From JAAGZL01 sp050288625 (GTDB lineage Bacteria > Pseudomonadota > Gammaproteobacteria > Chromatiales > Chromatiaceae), in assembly GCA_050288625.1 (NCBI GenBank), contig JBNKEE010000047.1, positions 1 to 64,000 on the forward strand: a stretch of 64,000 nt of DNA, given 5' to 3'. The notes under the pieces were generated by a model. That model had not been told where the DNA came from, ran no database searches, and was given only the letters and a program-made list of their open reading frames with translations. Every line of letters begins with the position of its first letter. The first letter of the stretch is position 1. The translations under genes and the position numbers were made by a program. Positions 33,853 to 43,080 of this stretch are shown here, one piece after another.

Positions 33853-36360
33853 ATGTTCGAAGCTGCAAAGCTAAAAAAATTATTTACTAGAACCGCCCCT
33901 ACAGAGCATAGGAAAGGCGGTAGTACGTCTGTATTTACAGCAACTGTACTGGTTATCGCCATTGCTACCTTCATCGCCTGCTGGTTGACGTTCCAAGTAG
34001 TTCAGACAGTCAGTAACAGTCGGAGTATGGAGCGTGAAATCAGAGCCAGCGCCGAAGGAGTAGCCAATAATGTTGCCGGCCAAATACGCATCTATCGCCA
34101 ACTTTTGAGCTCAATCTCCCAAGACCCTCAACTGATCGCGCTTTTAACATCAAATGATACAAAAGGTTTACTCCAAAAAAGCCAGTCTCTGCAGCAACAA
34201 CTTCCAGGTGCAAAATATGTACGGCTATTGCCGTCTGGATGGAATGAGCAGGAGACAGGTATTGGACCAAATCTTAGTTTTGCTTCCCTGGCCATGTTGA
34301 GGAGTGTTGAGGAGGCGGGTGTGATATCGGCGGCGGAGGTGCATCAATTTAAGACGGAATATCAACATATAGCTATGGCCGCGCCAGTGATTGACGCCAA
34401 GAATGGCAAGGTTATCGGTGTAATTCATCTCTCACTGCCTATGGACATCATCGAACAGTCCATATCTATGGTCAAGAGTGAAGCAGGAGACCTAAGTGTC
34501 CAACAGATCGCTGGCGGCAATCCACTGTTGCTTGCCTCTAATGGAAATACCAGGAATGGTGTCAATTCTAGTGCAGGAAATATAAATATTCCTGGTACGA
34601 TTTGGGATATCGCATATGAGGCAGGCGGGATAAAAATCGGTTGGAGCGACGGCATCCTATTGTTTGGAGTTCTGGCAATTGGGTTGTGCTTAATCGTACT
34701 GTCTGCATTGATCCTGCCGCGCCGCCTCAATAATGCGCTAGCAAGTGACCTACAGCAGATATTAAGGCTGGTGGAGAGGCTTCTTCTTGGAAAACCCATA
34801 ACCAGCTATCAGGCCAAAGTGCCTGAATTACAGGAAACTATGGACCAATTGGTGCATATGAAGTTTGAAACTCCAGAGCAGATAAAACCCTCAAAACCCA
34901 AGAAAAGGATCTTAGATAAAGCCACAGGACTACCCCGTGTTGCGGCAAAAGAGGAAATAGACCTAGCGCCAGCGCCTGAAACCGGCAACAGCCTGCCCCA
35001 AGCCATACTTCGTAACTATGACATCAGGGGAGTGGTTAACAAGGATCTCACTGCCGACGTGGTCTACCAGCTAGGCCGTGCCATAGGTAGTATGGCATAC
35101 GATGAGGGTGAGCAGACCGTAATAGTAGCGAGGGATGGACGTAAGTCTGGGCCAGAATTATCCGCAGCCCTATGTCGTGGATTGATGGATAGTGGCCGAG
35201 ATGTGGTGGATATCGGCATGGTTCCGACACCACTCCTATATTTTGCCACCAATTTTCTGGGCAGCAATTCCGGTGTAATGCTGACCGGCAGCCATAACCC
35301 ACCTGACTACAACGGCCTGAAGATTGTAATTGCGGGAGAGACGCTCTCAGGAGAAAAGATCAAGGATCTTGGTCGTCGTGTTGCCAAGGGCGATCTCCTG
35401 CAAGGAGAAGGCTCAAGAACCGAGCAGGACTTGGTGGGAGACTATCTGAACCGCGTGGTTGATGATCTACACATTGCTAGACCACTCAAGGTGGTCCTCG
35501 ATTGTGGAAACGGAGTAGGCGGAGTAATCGCACCTGCACTGATCAAGCAGCTGGGGTGCCAAGTTGCGGAGCTATATTGCGATGTGGATGGAAATTTTCC
35601 AAACCATCATCCAGACCCCTCAAAACCGGAAAACCTAACCACCCTGATCAAGGCTGTTAAATCCAGTAAGGCGGATATCGGCCTGGCCCTGGATGGAGAT
35701 GGCGATCGAATAGGGGTGGTTGACTCGGACGGAAACGTCATCTGGCCCGATCGTCTGCTGATGCTGTTCGCTATGGACCTCCTCTCTCGTCAGCCTGGCG
35801 CAGACATCATTTACGATGTTAAATGCAGCAAGCACCTTGCCGGACAAATCCTCACTAATGGCGGAAGGCCGTTGATGTGGAAAACCGGTCACTCCCTCAT
35901 AAAGGCCAAGATGCGCGAGACTGGCGCCCTGTTGGCAGGTGAAATGAGCGGCCACATATTCTTTAAAGAGCGTTGGTATGGTTTTGATGATGGAATATAT
36001 GCCTGCGCCAGACTACTTGAAATACTTACAGCAGATCCCCGCAGTCCGGCGGAGGTGTTCGCAGAGCTTCCGGATAGTATCAGCACTCCCGAGCTATCCA
36101 TGTCTACGGCCGAAGGCAAAAATGTGGAGCTGGTGGAAAAGCTGATTGCAGCCGGAGACATGCCTGGGGCGAAATTGATTAAGATAGATGGCGTCCGCGC
36201 AGAATTTCAGCATGGCTGGGGTCTTATGAGGGCATCCAATACCATGCCGGCGGTGATATTCAGATTCGAAGCGGATGACATCAATGGATTGAAGCATGTA
36301 CAAGATGTGTTCAGACAGGAGTTGCTGAAGATCGACCCAGAACTTAAGTTGCCTTTTTGA
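33853..36360 (+). CDS. algC: Phosphomannomutase/phosphoglucomutase with N-terminal membrane domain
   Basis: AlgC interconverts hexose 6- and 1-phosphates for LPS, alginate and other glycans. From ATG 33853 (GGGAAAGAGA just upstream) the product is 835 residues, far longer than the 463-residue classic enzyme. Residues 1-300 contain two transmembrane segments (about 24-46 and 254-280) with a periplasmic loop between, like the N-terminal extension in the long Pseudomonas AlgC. The catalytic half has the phosphoserine loop TGSHNPPDYNG, the metal site DGDGDRIG and GEMSGHIFF. An in-frame ATG at 33745 would overlap dut and is rejected. argB follows. Confidence 0.93.
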   Translation: MFEAAKLKKLFTRTAPTEHRKGGSTSVFTATVLVIAIATFIACWLTFQVVQTVSNSRSMEREIRASAEGVANNVAGQIRIYRQLLSSISQDPQLIALLTSNDTKGLLQKSQSLQQQLPGAKYVRLLPSGWNEQETGIGPNLSFASLAMLRSVEEAGVISAAEVHQFKTEYQHIAMAAPVIDAKNGKVIGVIHLSLPMDIIEQSISMVKSEAGDLSVQQIAGGNPLLLASNGNTRNGVNSSAGNINIPGTIWDIAYEAGGIKIGWSDGILLFGVLAIGLCLIVLSALILPRRLNNALASDLQQILRLVERLLLGKPITSYQAKVPELQETMDQLVHMKFETPEQIKPSKPKKRILDKATGLPRVAAKEEIDLAPAPETGNSLPQAILRNYDIRGVVNKDLTADVVYQLGRAIGSMAYDEGEQTVIVARDGRKSGPELSAALCRGLMDSGRDVVDIGMVPTPLLYFATNFLGSNSGVMLTGSHNPPDYNGLKIVIAGETLSGEKIKDLGRRVAKGDLLQGEGSRTEQDLVGDYLNRVVDDLHIARPLKVVLDCGNGVGGVIAPALIKQLGCQVAELYCDVDGNFPNHHPDPSKPENLTTLIKAVKSSKADIGLALDGDGDRIGVVDSDGNVIWPDRLLMLFAMDLLSRQPGADIIYDVKCSKHLAGQILTNGGRPLMWKTGHSLIKAKMRETGALLAGEMSGHIFFKERWYGFDDGIYACARLLEILTADPRSPAEVFAELPDSISTPELSMSTAEGKNVELVEKLIAAGDMPGAKLIKIDGVRAEFQHGWGLMRASNTMPAVIFRFEADDINGLKHVQDVFRQELLKIDPELKLPF

Positions 36361-36407
36361 ATATAATTGCAATCGTTAACAACCGATAACCTAAAAAGCG
36401 AAAAGAT

Positions 36408-37304
36408 ATGAGTCTTAGCCCAGAGCAGGCACACAATGTCGCCCACGTGTTGACGGAGGCGTTGCCCTACATAAAACGCTTCAAAGGTAAAACCGTTGTA
36501 ATTAAATACGGCGGAAATGCCATGGTGGATGATGAGTTGAAAAACAGCTTTGCCCGCGACATTGTGCTGATGAAGCTGGTGGGTATCAATCCTGTAGTCG
36601 TGCATGGAGGCGGACCTCAAATCGGCAAACTACTTGAGCGTTTGGGCAAAAGTACTGAGTTTGTTCAAGGCATGCGGGTGACAGATAGTGAAACTATGGA
36701 CGTGGTCGAAATGGTCCTGGGCGGCTTGGTGAACAAAGACATAGTAAACCTGATAAGCCAGCATGGTGGGGGCGCAGTCGGGCTGACCGGGAAGGACGGC
36801 GGACTCATCCATGCGCGCAAGTTAAAGATCAAAAAAGATGCGCCCGGTCTGGATGCTTCTGAGATTATTGATCTTGGGCATGTAGGAGAAGTCGAAAGCA
36901 TTGATGCCAGCGTAGTTGACATGCTGGTTAACGGCGGTTTTATACCGGTAATAGCACCTATCGGGATTGGTAACGAAGGGGCCTCGTACAATATTAACGC
37001 TGACTTGGTGGCCGGCAAGATAGCTGAGGTACTGCAGGCGGAAAAACTTATACTGTTGACCAATACCGAAGGCCTGTTGGATAAAGACGGCTCCTTATTA
37101 ACCGGCATGTCTGCTGCACGGGTGGCTGAATTGGTGGCAGATGGTACCATCCACGGCGGTATGCTTCCGAAGATCAATTGCGCCCTGGATGCAGTAAATG
37201 CCGGTGTAAAGTCTTCCCATATCATTGATGGCAGAGTACAACATGCGGTTCTGCTGGAACTGTTCACCGACGAGGGTGTAGGAACCCTGATCCGCGCCAG
37301 TTGA
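36408..37304 (+). CDS. argB: Acetylglutamate kinase
   Basis: ArgB phosphorylates N-acetylglutamate in arginine synthesis. The 298-residue amino-acid kinase has the N-terminal TVVIKYGGNAM strand, VVHGGGPQIGKLLERLG loop, SGxTGKDGG (GLTGKDGGLIHA) and the C-terminal GVRRVHIIDG-like SSHIIDGRVQHAVLLELFTDEGVGTLI. It sits between algC and slmA in the conserved order. Confidence 0.97.
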   Translation: MSLSPEQAHNVAHVLTEALPYIKRFKGKTVVIKYGGNAMVDDELKNSFARDIVLMKLVGINPVVVHGGGPQIGKLLERLGKSTEFVQGMRVTDSETMDVVEMVLGGLVNKDIVNLISQHGGGAVGLTGKDGGLIHARKLKIKKDAPGLDASEIIDLGHVGEVESIDASVVDMLVNGGFIPVIAPIGIGNEGASYNINADLVAGKIAEVLQAEKLILLTNTEGLLDKDGSLLTGMSAARVAELVADGTIHGGMLPKINCALDAVNAGVKSSHIIDGRVQHAVLLELFTDEGVGTLIRAS

Positions 37305-37308
37305 TGAG

Positions 37309-37896
37309 ATGAACGAAAAGATCCCGCGTAAGCAGCTTATCCTGGAGGCCCTTGCGGCTGAACTGGAGAACAATCCTGGGGCCAGAATCACCATTGCCGT
37401 TCTGGCACGAGCAACAGGCATTACAGAGGCCGCTCTGTATAGACACTTTGCCAGCAAGGCTCAGATGTTTGACGCCTTGATTGATTTTGCTGAAGAGTCG
37501 GTATTCACCCGCATCAACCAGATCATGGATGAGGAAAAAGACACCAGCTCCCGCTGCGCCCAAATTATCTATCTGTTACTCGGATTTGCTGAGCGCAACC
37601 CAGGTATCTCCAGGGTGCTTCTGGGTGATGCTCTAGTGGGGGAAGAGGATAGACTGCTATCCAGGGTTGAGCGATTTTTCAACCGGCTGGAGACCCAACT
37701 CAAACAGATTGTACGCGAATCCAGGATGCGGGAAGATGTTATAGGTTCAGTAACTGTCGAGGATAGCGTGGATATCATGCTGGGATTCGCCGAAGGACGC
37801 ATGCACCGTTTTTTGCGCTCTCAGTTCAGATGGAGCCCGCTTGAAGGATGGGAGAGACAATGGAGCCTGATCGCAACCGCTCTATTCGTTGGCTAA
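37309..37896 (+). CDS. slmA: Nucleoid occlusion factor SlmA
   Basis: SlmA is a TetR-fold DNA-binding protein that blocks FtsZ polymerisation over the nucleoid. The 195-residue product has the N-terminal HTH (ITIAVLARATGITEAALYRHFASKAQMF) and the FAERNPGISRVLLGDALVGEEDRL stretch typical of SlmA rather than metabolite-sensing TetR regulators. It is located 4 nt after argB, near pyrE as in E. coli, which supports the assignment. Confidence 0.95.
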   Translation: MNEKIPRKQLILEALAAELENNPGARITIAVLARATGITEAALYRHFASKAQMFDALIDFAEESVFTRINQIMDEEKDTSSRCAQIIYLLLGFAERNPGISRVLLGDALVGEEDRLLSRVERFFNRLETQLKQIVRESRMREDVIGSVTVEDSVDIMLGFAEGRMHRFLRSQFRWSPLEGWERQWSLIATALFVG

Positions 37897-37903
37897 GAAC
37901 GGG

Positions 37904-38878
37904 TTAATCGTTACCAGACACAAACTTTTTGAATCCATTTTTGATCGTCTTGATTTTTGCGCTTTCACAGAACTTCTTACCCTCTTTTGAAGCCCTGCAT
38001 TGAAGATCAAAAAATATATGTTCACCCGGCCCATCCTCTTTTGGTATACGTGAAAGGGTAATACCTATCCCCATATCCTTATCCGGGGCCGCAGTCATTA
38101 TCACAGATTCGCCGGTCAATTCCGTTTTGGTGGTGGCATGTTCCAGAACGTACTCTTTGGACCTTTCCCAATAAGAGTCACAAACATTTTTATCCGGACA
38201 AGAGACTACATAATCAAGCTGAGAAGTTCTGCTCTTTCGCTCTATCTCAGGGGCACGTGATGCCTCCATTTTCTTTAGCACACGGAACCTTTCCAAATCC
38301 TCATCCGCCTTTTTCTTAATCCTCTCTTTGTCTTTTTCTCTACTTATGATCGCTGCATAGTTGTTCTTTAGCTGCTGCCGGGTACTGGCTATATCCTGCA
38401 ACAGTTTGTCTGATGGTTTTCTACCCATGCGCTCCATACTCGCCGCGCTACTCTGCATGTCGGCAAGCTGTGTCTTTGATTGCCTTATGTTGCTCTTGGT
38501 TATTTCAATCATCACATCTATTGCCGTGAGCTTGCCGTCCATAGCCATGATTATGTCGTCTTCACTACGGAAGGTCCTCAGCAATACTCTATCATCGGCC
38601 TTCCTCTTTTCGATCAGCTTCTCACGTTCTTTCCTTAGTCTCTCCAGCTCTTTTTCCTGGGCGATCTCCTCTGCAGTCTTGGCACGATCGACCTTATTGA
38701 TCTCTATACCTCGCTCATTCAGCTCGGAACGCGACTTATCCGCCTGATCAGGTGGTAGCTTATCTGTATAGTGGGTCTTGCCATTTTCATCCACCCATCT
38801 GTATAACTTGGCGGTAGCTGGCATAGAAAGAACAATGGTTAAAGCGGCACAAAGGATCAGATTTAGTCTAAATCGCAT
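37904..38878 (-). CDS. DUF4124 domain protein with coiled coil, periplasmic
   Basis: The 324-residue protein has a signal peptide (residues 1-23, cleavage near ATA-KLY). A short DUF4124 domain follows, typified by KLYRWVDENGKTHYTDKLPPD. Residues about 60-215 are highly charged with repeated KELERLRKEREKL-type heptads, predicting a coiled coil. The C-terminus (about 225-324) is a cysteine-containing domain (SCPDKNVCDSYWE, DLQCRAS, FCESAKI). DUF4124 proteins are common in gammaproteobacterial periplasms; their role is unknown. It lies between slmA and the symporter; its stop is 7 nt from that of slmA on the other strand. Confidence 0.8.
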   Translation of the reverse strand: MRFRLNLILCAALTIVLSMPATAKLYRWVDENGKTHYTDKLPPDQADKSRSELNERGIEINKVDRAKTAEEIAQEKELERLRKEREKLIEKRKADDRVLLRTFRSEDDIIMAMDGKLTAIDVMIEITKSNIRQSKTQLADMQSSAASMERMGRKPSDKLLQDIASTRQQLKNNYAAIISREKDKERIKKKADEDLERFRVLKKMEASRAPEIERKSRTSQLDYVVSCPDKNVCDSYWERSKEYVLEHATTKTELTGESVIMTAAPDKDMGIGITLSRIPKEDGPGEHIFFDLQCRASKEGKKFCESAKIKTIKNGFKKFVSGND

Positions 38879-38960
38879 GGTATTCCTGTTTCCAAATGCT
38901 GATGGCTATAGCATAGACGATCACTATCTGCGAGTGAACACTAGATGCTTATATTGAGAT

Positions 38961-40430
38961 TCAGTTCTTTTTCAGTGACAGTATCCAACCGAAAAATACA
39001 ATAGAGATAGTACCGACCAATCCCACCAGCAATGGATGCAGCGGCAGCAGGGCCCACTCAGGAATGGCCTCAAATTTAGGTAGCAGATTGTTCCACGCCA
39101 CCACCAGGACACCGATAATCGTTGCGATCATGGCCGATCTGCCGTTGGCTCCGGGAACCATGATGCCGAGCAGAAACAACCCCAGCATCCCACCGCCAAA
39201 CACTGCAGAGATCTGCCACCATACATCCAGCGCCGTCTTCACCTCAATCATAAGCAGGGCAGCAGCAGTGCCAATTATGCCGATGATGACGGTGGTCCAA
39301 CGAGTCACAGATAAGAGCTTATGATCGTTCACTCCCTCTTTATTCCATCTGCGATAAAAATCGACAGCCCAGACCGTGGCGGAGGTATTAAGGCTGGAAT
39401 CCAGCGTACTCATACCGGCGGCCAGCACTGCGGCAATCACAATACCAACCACCCCTGTGGGCAGTTGGGTAACAATAAAAAAGGGAAACACCTGATCCGG
39501 CTTGTCTGGCAGTCCAGGGGTAGGTAGGACCTGATAGTAGACAAAGAGCAAGGTGCCGATGAGAAAGAACAACGCGGAAACCGGGATATAGGTGAGACCG
39601 CCAATCCACATGGAGCGCACTGCCTCCCGGTCGGACCTAGCCGACAGGAAACGCTGTACATAGTTCTGGTCCACGCCGAAGTTCTTTAGGTTTTCCACGA
39701 TCCCAAACAACATGATCACCCAAAACCCCTGTACCGCCAGATCCCAGTCCATGCTTCCCAGCGAAAATTTACCCTGCTCCATGGCGTTAGTAAACGCCAG
39801 CCCCATACCTCCAGGGATATTAACCAACAGCAGTAGCAGGCATAGTAGGGCACCGCCCAACAGTACAATGGATTGTACAACGTCCGTCCATACCACCGCC
39901 TCAAATCCACCGGCGGCAGTGTAGGCGATAGTTAGAATACCCAAGGCGAGGATGACACTGGTCAGATCCCACCCCAGAAGTTGACTCACTGCCAAGGCCA
40001 CAAGATACAGCACCACCGCTATGCGACCCACCTGCAGCATGATCAGGCTGATTCCGGCATAGGCCCGGGCCCAATACCCAAAACGTGCCTCCAGGTGTTG
40101 ATAGGCCGTGGTGGCAACCAGCTTGCGATAGAAGGGGATAAAAAAATGGCCTGCGATGATGCAGGCGATGGGCAAACTCAAAGAGAAGACAAAGGGATTC
40201 CAGTTGCTGGCATAGGACTTTCCCGGATTGGCTAGAAAGCTTATGCTGCTCAGATAGGTGCCGAGGATGGATATCCCAATGGCCCAGCCTGGGAGCCTGC
40301 GGCTACCCAGAACATAGGCCTCCATGCTGTCATTGCGTTTTACAAACCAGGCGCCGAAAACTGCAGTACCCAATAGATAGATAGCTACTATAAACAAGTC
40401 GAGGATCGGCAAACTGGATTGTTCCGCCAT
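38961..40430 (-). CDS. Sodium:solute symporter family protein
   Basis: The 489-residue protein has about 13 hydrophobic segments and the SSS-family landmarks: an early LGSRRLPGWAIGISILGTYLSSISFLA segment, the GGFEAVVWTDVVQS loop and the AAGMSTLDSSLN site around TM8 that binds sodium. SSS carriers couple sodium to uptake of sugars, amino acids or carboxylates; the substrate cannot be assigned. It is inserted between slmA and pyrE, where many relatives have the two side by side. Confidence 0.9.
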   Translation of the reverse strand: MAEQSSLPILDLFIVAIYLLGTAVFGAWFVKRNDSMEAYVLGSRRLPGWAIGISILGTYLSSISFLANPGKSYASNWNPFVFSLSLPIACIIAGHFFIPFYRKLVATTAYQHLEARFGYWARAYAGISLIMLQVGRIAVVLYLVALAVSQLLGWDLTSVILALGILTIAYTAAGGFEAVVWTDVVQSIVLLGGALLCLLLLLVNIPGGMGLAFTNAMEQGKFSLGSMDWDLAVQGFWVIMLFGIVENLKNFGVDQNYVQRFLSARSDREAVRSMWIGGLTYIPVSALFFLIGTLLFVYYQVLPTPGLPDKPDQVFPFFIVTQLPTGVVGIVIAAVLAAGMSTLDSSLNTSATVWAVDFYRRWNKEGVNDHKLLSVTRWTTVIIGIIGTAAALLMIEVKTALDVWWQISAVFGGGMLGLFLLGIMVPGANGRSAMIATIIGVLVVAWNNLLPKFEAIPEWALLPLHPLLVGLVGTISIVFFGWILSLKKN

Positions 40431-40460
40431 AAGGATGTTTCCTGAATCAGATGGTTGTTG

Positions 40461-41102
40461 TTATATACCGTACTCAGCGCGGTATTTAGTTATGCGTTCC
40501 AGATCTGCGGCTGAGTTATCTTGTTGCTTCAGATAATCAATCAGGTTTTCCAAGCGGGTTATGGCCGCTACTGGTATATTGTAATCACGCTCAACTTCTT
40601 GAATGGCTGAGAGCTCTCCCTGGCCCCTTTCCTGCCTATCTAGAGCGATGAACACCGCTGCTGGCTTTGCCCCTTGAGCTGCAATCACCTCCATAGATTC
40701 TCTGATGGCGGTACCTGCAGTGATCACGTCGTCTATGATGGCAATCCTGCCCTCAAGCGCATGTCCCACTATGCTACCCCCCTCCCCATGATCCTTGGCC
40801 TCCTTGCGATTAAAGGCATAGGGAATATCGACCCCATGATGATCAAACAGGGCTGCTGCAGTCACTGCAGCCAGGGGTATGCCCTTATAGGCTGGTCCGT
40901 ACAACAGATCGAATTCTATTCCTGAGTTGACGATGGCCTGGGCGTAGAAGCGGCCTAGTCTGGCTAGACTAGAACCGCTATTGAATAGGCCGGCATTAAA
41001 AAAATATGGACTGATACGTCCCGATTTCAGGGTGAACTCACCGAAGCGTAGCACCCCGGTCTCCAGTGCGAAATCGATAAACTCACGTTGATAATCTTGC
41101 AT
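40461..41102 (-). CDS. pyrE: Orotate phosphoribosyltransferase
   Basis: PyrE converts orotate and PRPP into OMP in pyrimidine synthesis. From the ATG at 41102 (MQDYQREFIDFALETGVLRF, with GGAGAT upstream) the product is 213 residues, the same as in E. coli; an in-frame start at 41141 is not conserved. The FTLKSGRISPYFFNAG, YAFNRKEAKDHGEGG and PRPP motif IAIIDDVITAGTAI are intact. Confidence 0.97.
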   Translation of the reverse strand: MQDYQREFIDFALETGVLRFGEFTLKSGRISPYFFNAGLFNSGSSLARLGRFYAQAIVNSGIEFDLLYGPAYKGIPLAAVTAAALFDHHGVDIPYAFNRKEAKDHGEGGSIVGHALEGRIAIIDDVITAGTAIRESMEVIAAQGAKPAAVFIALDRQERGQGELSAIQEVERDYNIPVAAITRLENLIDYLKQQDNSAADLERITKYRAEYGI

Positions 41103-41159
41103 GGTATCTCCAGGAAAACTTGCCTTATTGTCCGTATGCATGATGGCGGATGCAACGGT

Positions 41160-41468
41160 TTATTGCCGCATGGATGGAAGCCCCAAGCTAAATTCCTGCA
41201 TCTGGATGCCGATCATCACGATATGCCCGGAGTGACGGGTCATCCCCCCCTCGCTGAAATCAAAGCGGAAAGTGCGGCGCGGACGGATACCGTTTTTGGT
41301 CCAGACAATGCCTATGCGCCGTAGAGCCACGGTCTGATCCAGAAACTGCACCCCGCGTATTTCGCAGGCCTTGGTGCAGATGCCTGTGGCCATCTCACGA
41401 GCGCGGGCGCTATCCAGCCAGAACCAGATAAACAAGAACAACAGAAGGATGCCAAACAAGGAACTCAT
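41160..41468 (-). CDS. DUF3301 family protein
   Basis: The 102-residue protein begins at ATG 41468 with one transmembrane helix (MSSLFGILLLFLFIWFWLDS) and then a cytoplasmic domain (AREMATGICTKACEIRGVQFLDQTVAL, RTFRFDFSEGGMTRHSGHIVM). This is the DUF3301 pattern, an uncharacterised gammaproteobacterial family. The longer ORF to 41624 would overlap the divergent macrodomain gene and is rejected. It lies 57 nt upstream of pyrE on the same strand. Confidence 0.85.
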   Translation of the reverse strand: MSSLFGILLLFLFIWFWLDSARAREMATGICTKACEIRGVQFLDQTVALRRIGIVWTKNGIRPRRTFRFDFSEGGMTRHSGHIVMIGIQMQEFSLGLPSMRQ

Positions 41469-41510
41469 AAATGTTATGCTGTGTGATCTTATTCTTAGGG
41501 ACTTTATTCC

Positions 41511-42008
41511 ATGAATAATATAAAGATAGTGCAAGGAGATATTACACGGCTTGAGGTGGATGCCATAGTAAACGCCGCCAATAGTTCTCTGCTTGGCGGC
41601 AGCGGAGTAGACGGCGCCATCCATAGGGCTGCAGGGCCGGAACTGCTAGAGGCATGCAAATCTCTAGGCGGATGCCCTACAGGGGAGGCACGCATTACAC
41701 CTGGGTTCAAACTACCGGCAAAGTGGGTAATCCATACCGTGGGACCGATATGGCATGGAGGCAAGTCAGGCGAGCCAGAACTGCTTAGATCTTGCTACAC
41801 AAAATCCCTGGACCTGGCACGGGAACACGGGATAAAAAGCATCGCATTTCCTGCAATAAGCACCGGTGTCTATGGATATCCCAAGGACGCAGCGACAGGG
41901 ACTGCTTTGAACGTCATGCTGTCAGCAAATGGATTCGAACAGATTGTCGCCTGTTGCTTTTCCGAAGAAGATACCGAGCTATACCGAAGGTTGCTGAAGG
42001 AGCTGTAA
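41511..42008 (+). CDS. ymdB: Macrodomain protein, YmdB-like O-acetyl-ADP-ribose deacetylase
   Basis: The 165-residue single macrodomain resembles YmdB, which hydrolyses O-acetyl-ADP-ribose and can regulate RNase III in E. coli. The ADP-ribose site is visible in IVNAANSSLLGGSGVDGAIHRAAG and the C-terminal STGVYGYPKDAA loop. Its stop overlaps the next ATG by 1 nt (TAATG), a stop-start coupling with the small membrane protein. Symbol is by similarity; the branch was not tested. Confidence 0.9.
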   Translation: MNNIKIVQGDITRLEVDAIVNAANSSLLGGSGVDGAIHRAAGPELLEACKSLGGCPTGEARITPGFKLPAKWVIHTVGPIWHGGKSGEPELLRSCYTKSLDLAREHGIKSIAFPAISTGVYGYPKDAATGTALNVMLSANGFEQIVACCFSEEDTELYRRLLKEL

Positions 42009-42253
42009 TGACAGAGCAAAAACCGACCCTGCTGCAACGGTTGGATAACACACCCATAATCATGTTTGTAATAGTCGCTATCCCACTGGGAGTAGCCCCT
42101 ATATTTCCAGAACCGCACCTATGGCAGAAACTAAAGATGCTGGCAGCGGGAGAGCTGGTGCGTCCGTTGGATATATTCGATCTATTTATGCACGGAACAC
42201 CAGCGCTGGTGCTTATCATCAAGCTGGTTCGGATGTGGGTGAATAAAATCTAA
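42008..42253 (+). CDS. Small hypothetical membrane protein
   Basis: The ATG at 42008 overlaps the macrodomain stop codon, and the product has 81 residues. Two hydrophobic segments (about 16-33 TPIIMFVIVAIPLGVAPI and 62-76 GTPALVLIIKLVRMW) flank a polar FPEPHLWQKLKMLAAGELVRPLDIFDLF loop. I believe similar small proteins occur in many gammaproteobacteria but no function is known to me. The coupling suggests it works with, or at least is made in ratio to, the macrodomain protein. The longer frame reaching back to 41792 is only the shadow of ymdB. Confidence 0.8.
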   Translation: MTEQKPTLLQRLDNTPIIMFVIVAIPLGVAPIFPEPHLWQKLKMLAAGELVRPLDIFDLFMHGTPALVLIIKLVRMWVNKI

Positions 42254-42270
42254 TGCGCGCACATCACGCG

Positions 42271-43080
42271 TCATCTAAATCTCTTAGATTGGGTCAATCG
42301 CTCCAGCCTCAATCTTTGCCGTTCATCGAACAGGTGGCGTGAGCTAATCCAGACCGCGGTAATGGCCCCAAAACCGGTGCCTGCTGCTATCAGCAGCATG
42401 ATCATAATCTGATACTTGGCCGCCTCCAGAGGCGGGCTCCCGGCCAAGATCTGTCCGGTCATCATACCGGGCAGGCTGACCACACCAGCCGTGGCCATAG
42501 CATTGATGATTGGAATCAAACCGGCACGTAGGGCGTCTCTTCTGATGTCTCCGATGGCATCGCTCCATTCCTCCCCCAGAATCAACCTGGCCTCTATGTT
42601 CCCTTTCTGTAACCAGGCGTTCTGGGTCAGGCTGTCCATGGCTATCGCGATGCCGGTCATGGTGTTGCCCAGAAGCATGCCCAGTAAGGGGATTAGATAT
42701 TGCGGCATATACCATGGCTCTACACGCACCACCAGGTGCAGGGCCAGCAGGGTTATGCTGAAGGATGATATGAACATAGACATGGTGCCTATACCCATAC
42801 CCCAGGGTCCGGTGAATCGTTTTTTCTGGCGAGCCATCACCTCGTAGCCGGCCACACTCAACATGAACATACATAGTAGAGCGATCAGAACAGGGTGGGT
42901 CTGATCAAACAGGGTCTTCAGTACCAGCCCCAACAGTCCCAACTGCACGACACTACGGACGGCGGCCAACAACAATCTACCCTCTACCTCCAGACGCAGA
43001 CGCCAGGACAGCAATGCCAAGAGCAACACCAGTATAGATGCGATGGAGAGATCCAGAGGACTAAGTGAGATAAGGTGCAT
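42271..43080 (-). CDS. fetB: ABC transporter permease, FetB/UPF0014 family
   Basis: The 269-residue protein has about seven hydrophobic segments and the UPF0014 hallmarks LLGMLLGNTMTGIAIAMDSL and ATAGVVSLPGMMTGQILAGSPPLEAAKYQIMIMLL. In E. coli FetAB (YbbL-YbbM) lowers oxidative stress by exporting iron. It overlaps fetA by 1 nt and is the last gene of the thiS-thiG-trmB-fetA-fetB run. Confidence 0.92.
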   Translation of the reverse strand: MHLISLSPLDLSIASILVLLLALLSWRLRLEVEGRLLLAAVRSVVQLGLLGLVLKTLFDQTHPVLIALLCMFMLSVAGYEVMARQKKRFTGPWGMGIGTMSMFISSFSITLLALHLVVRVEPWYMPQYLIPLLGMLLGNTMTGIAIAMDSLTQNAWLQKGNIEARLILGEEWSDAIGDIRRDALRAGLIPIINAMATAGVVSLPGMMTGQILAGSPPLEAAKYQIMIMLLIAAGTGFGAITAVWISSRHLFDERQRLRLERLTQSKRFR

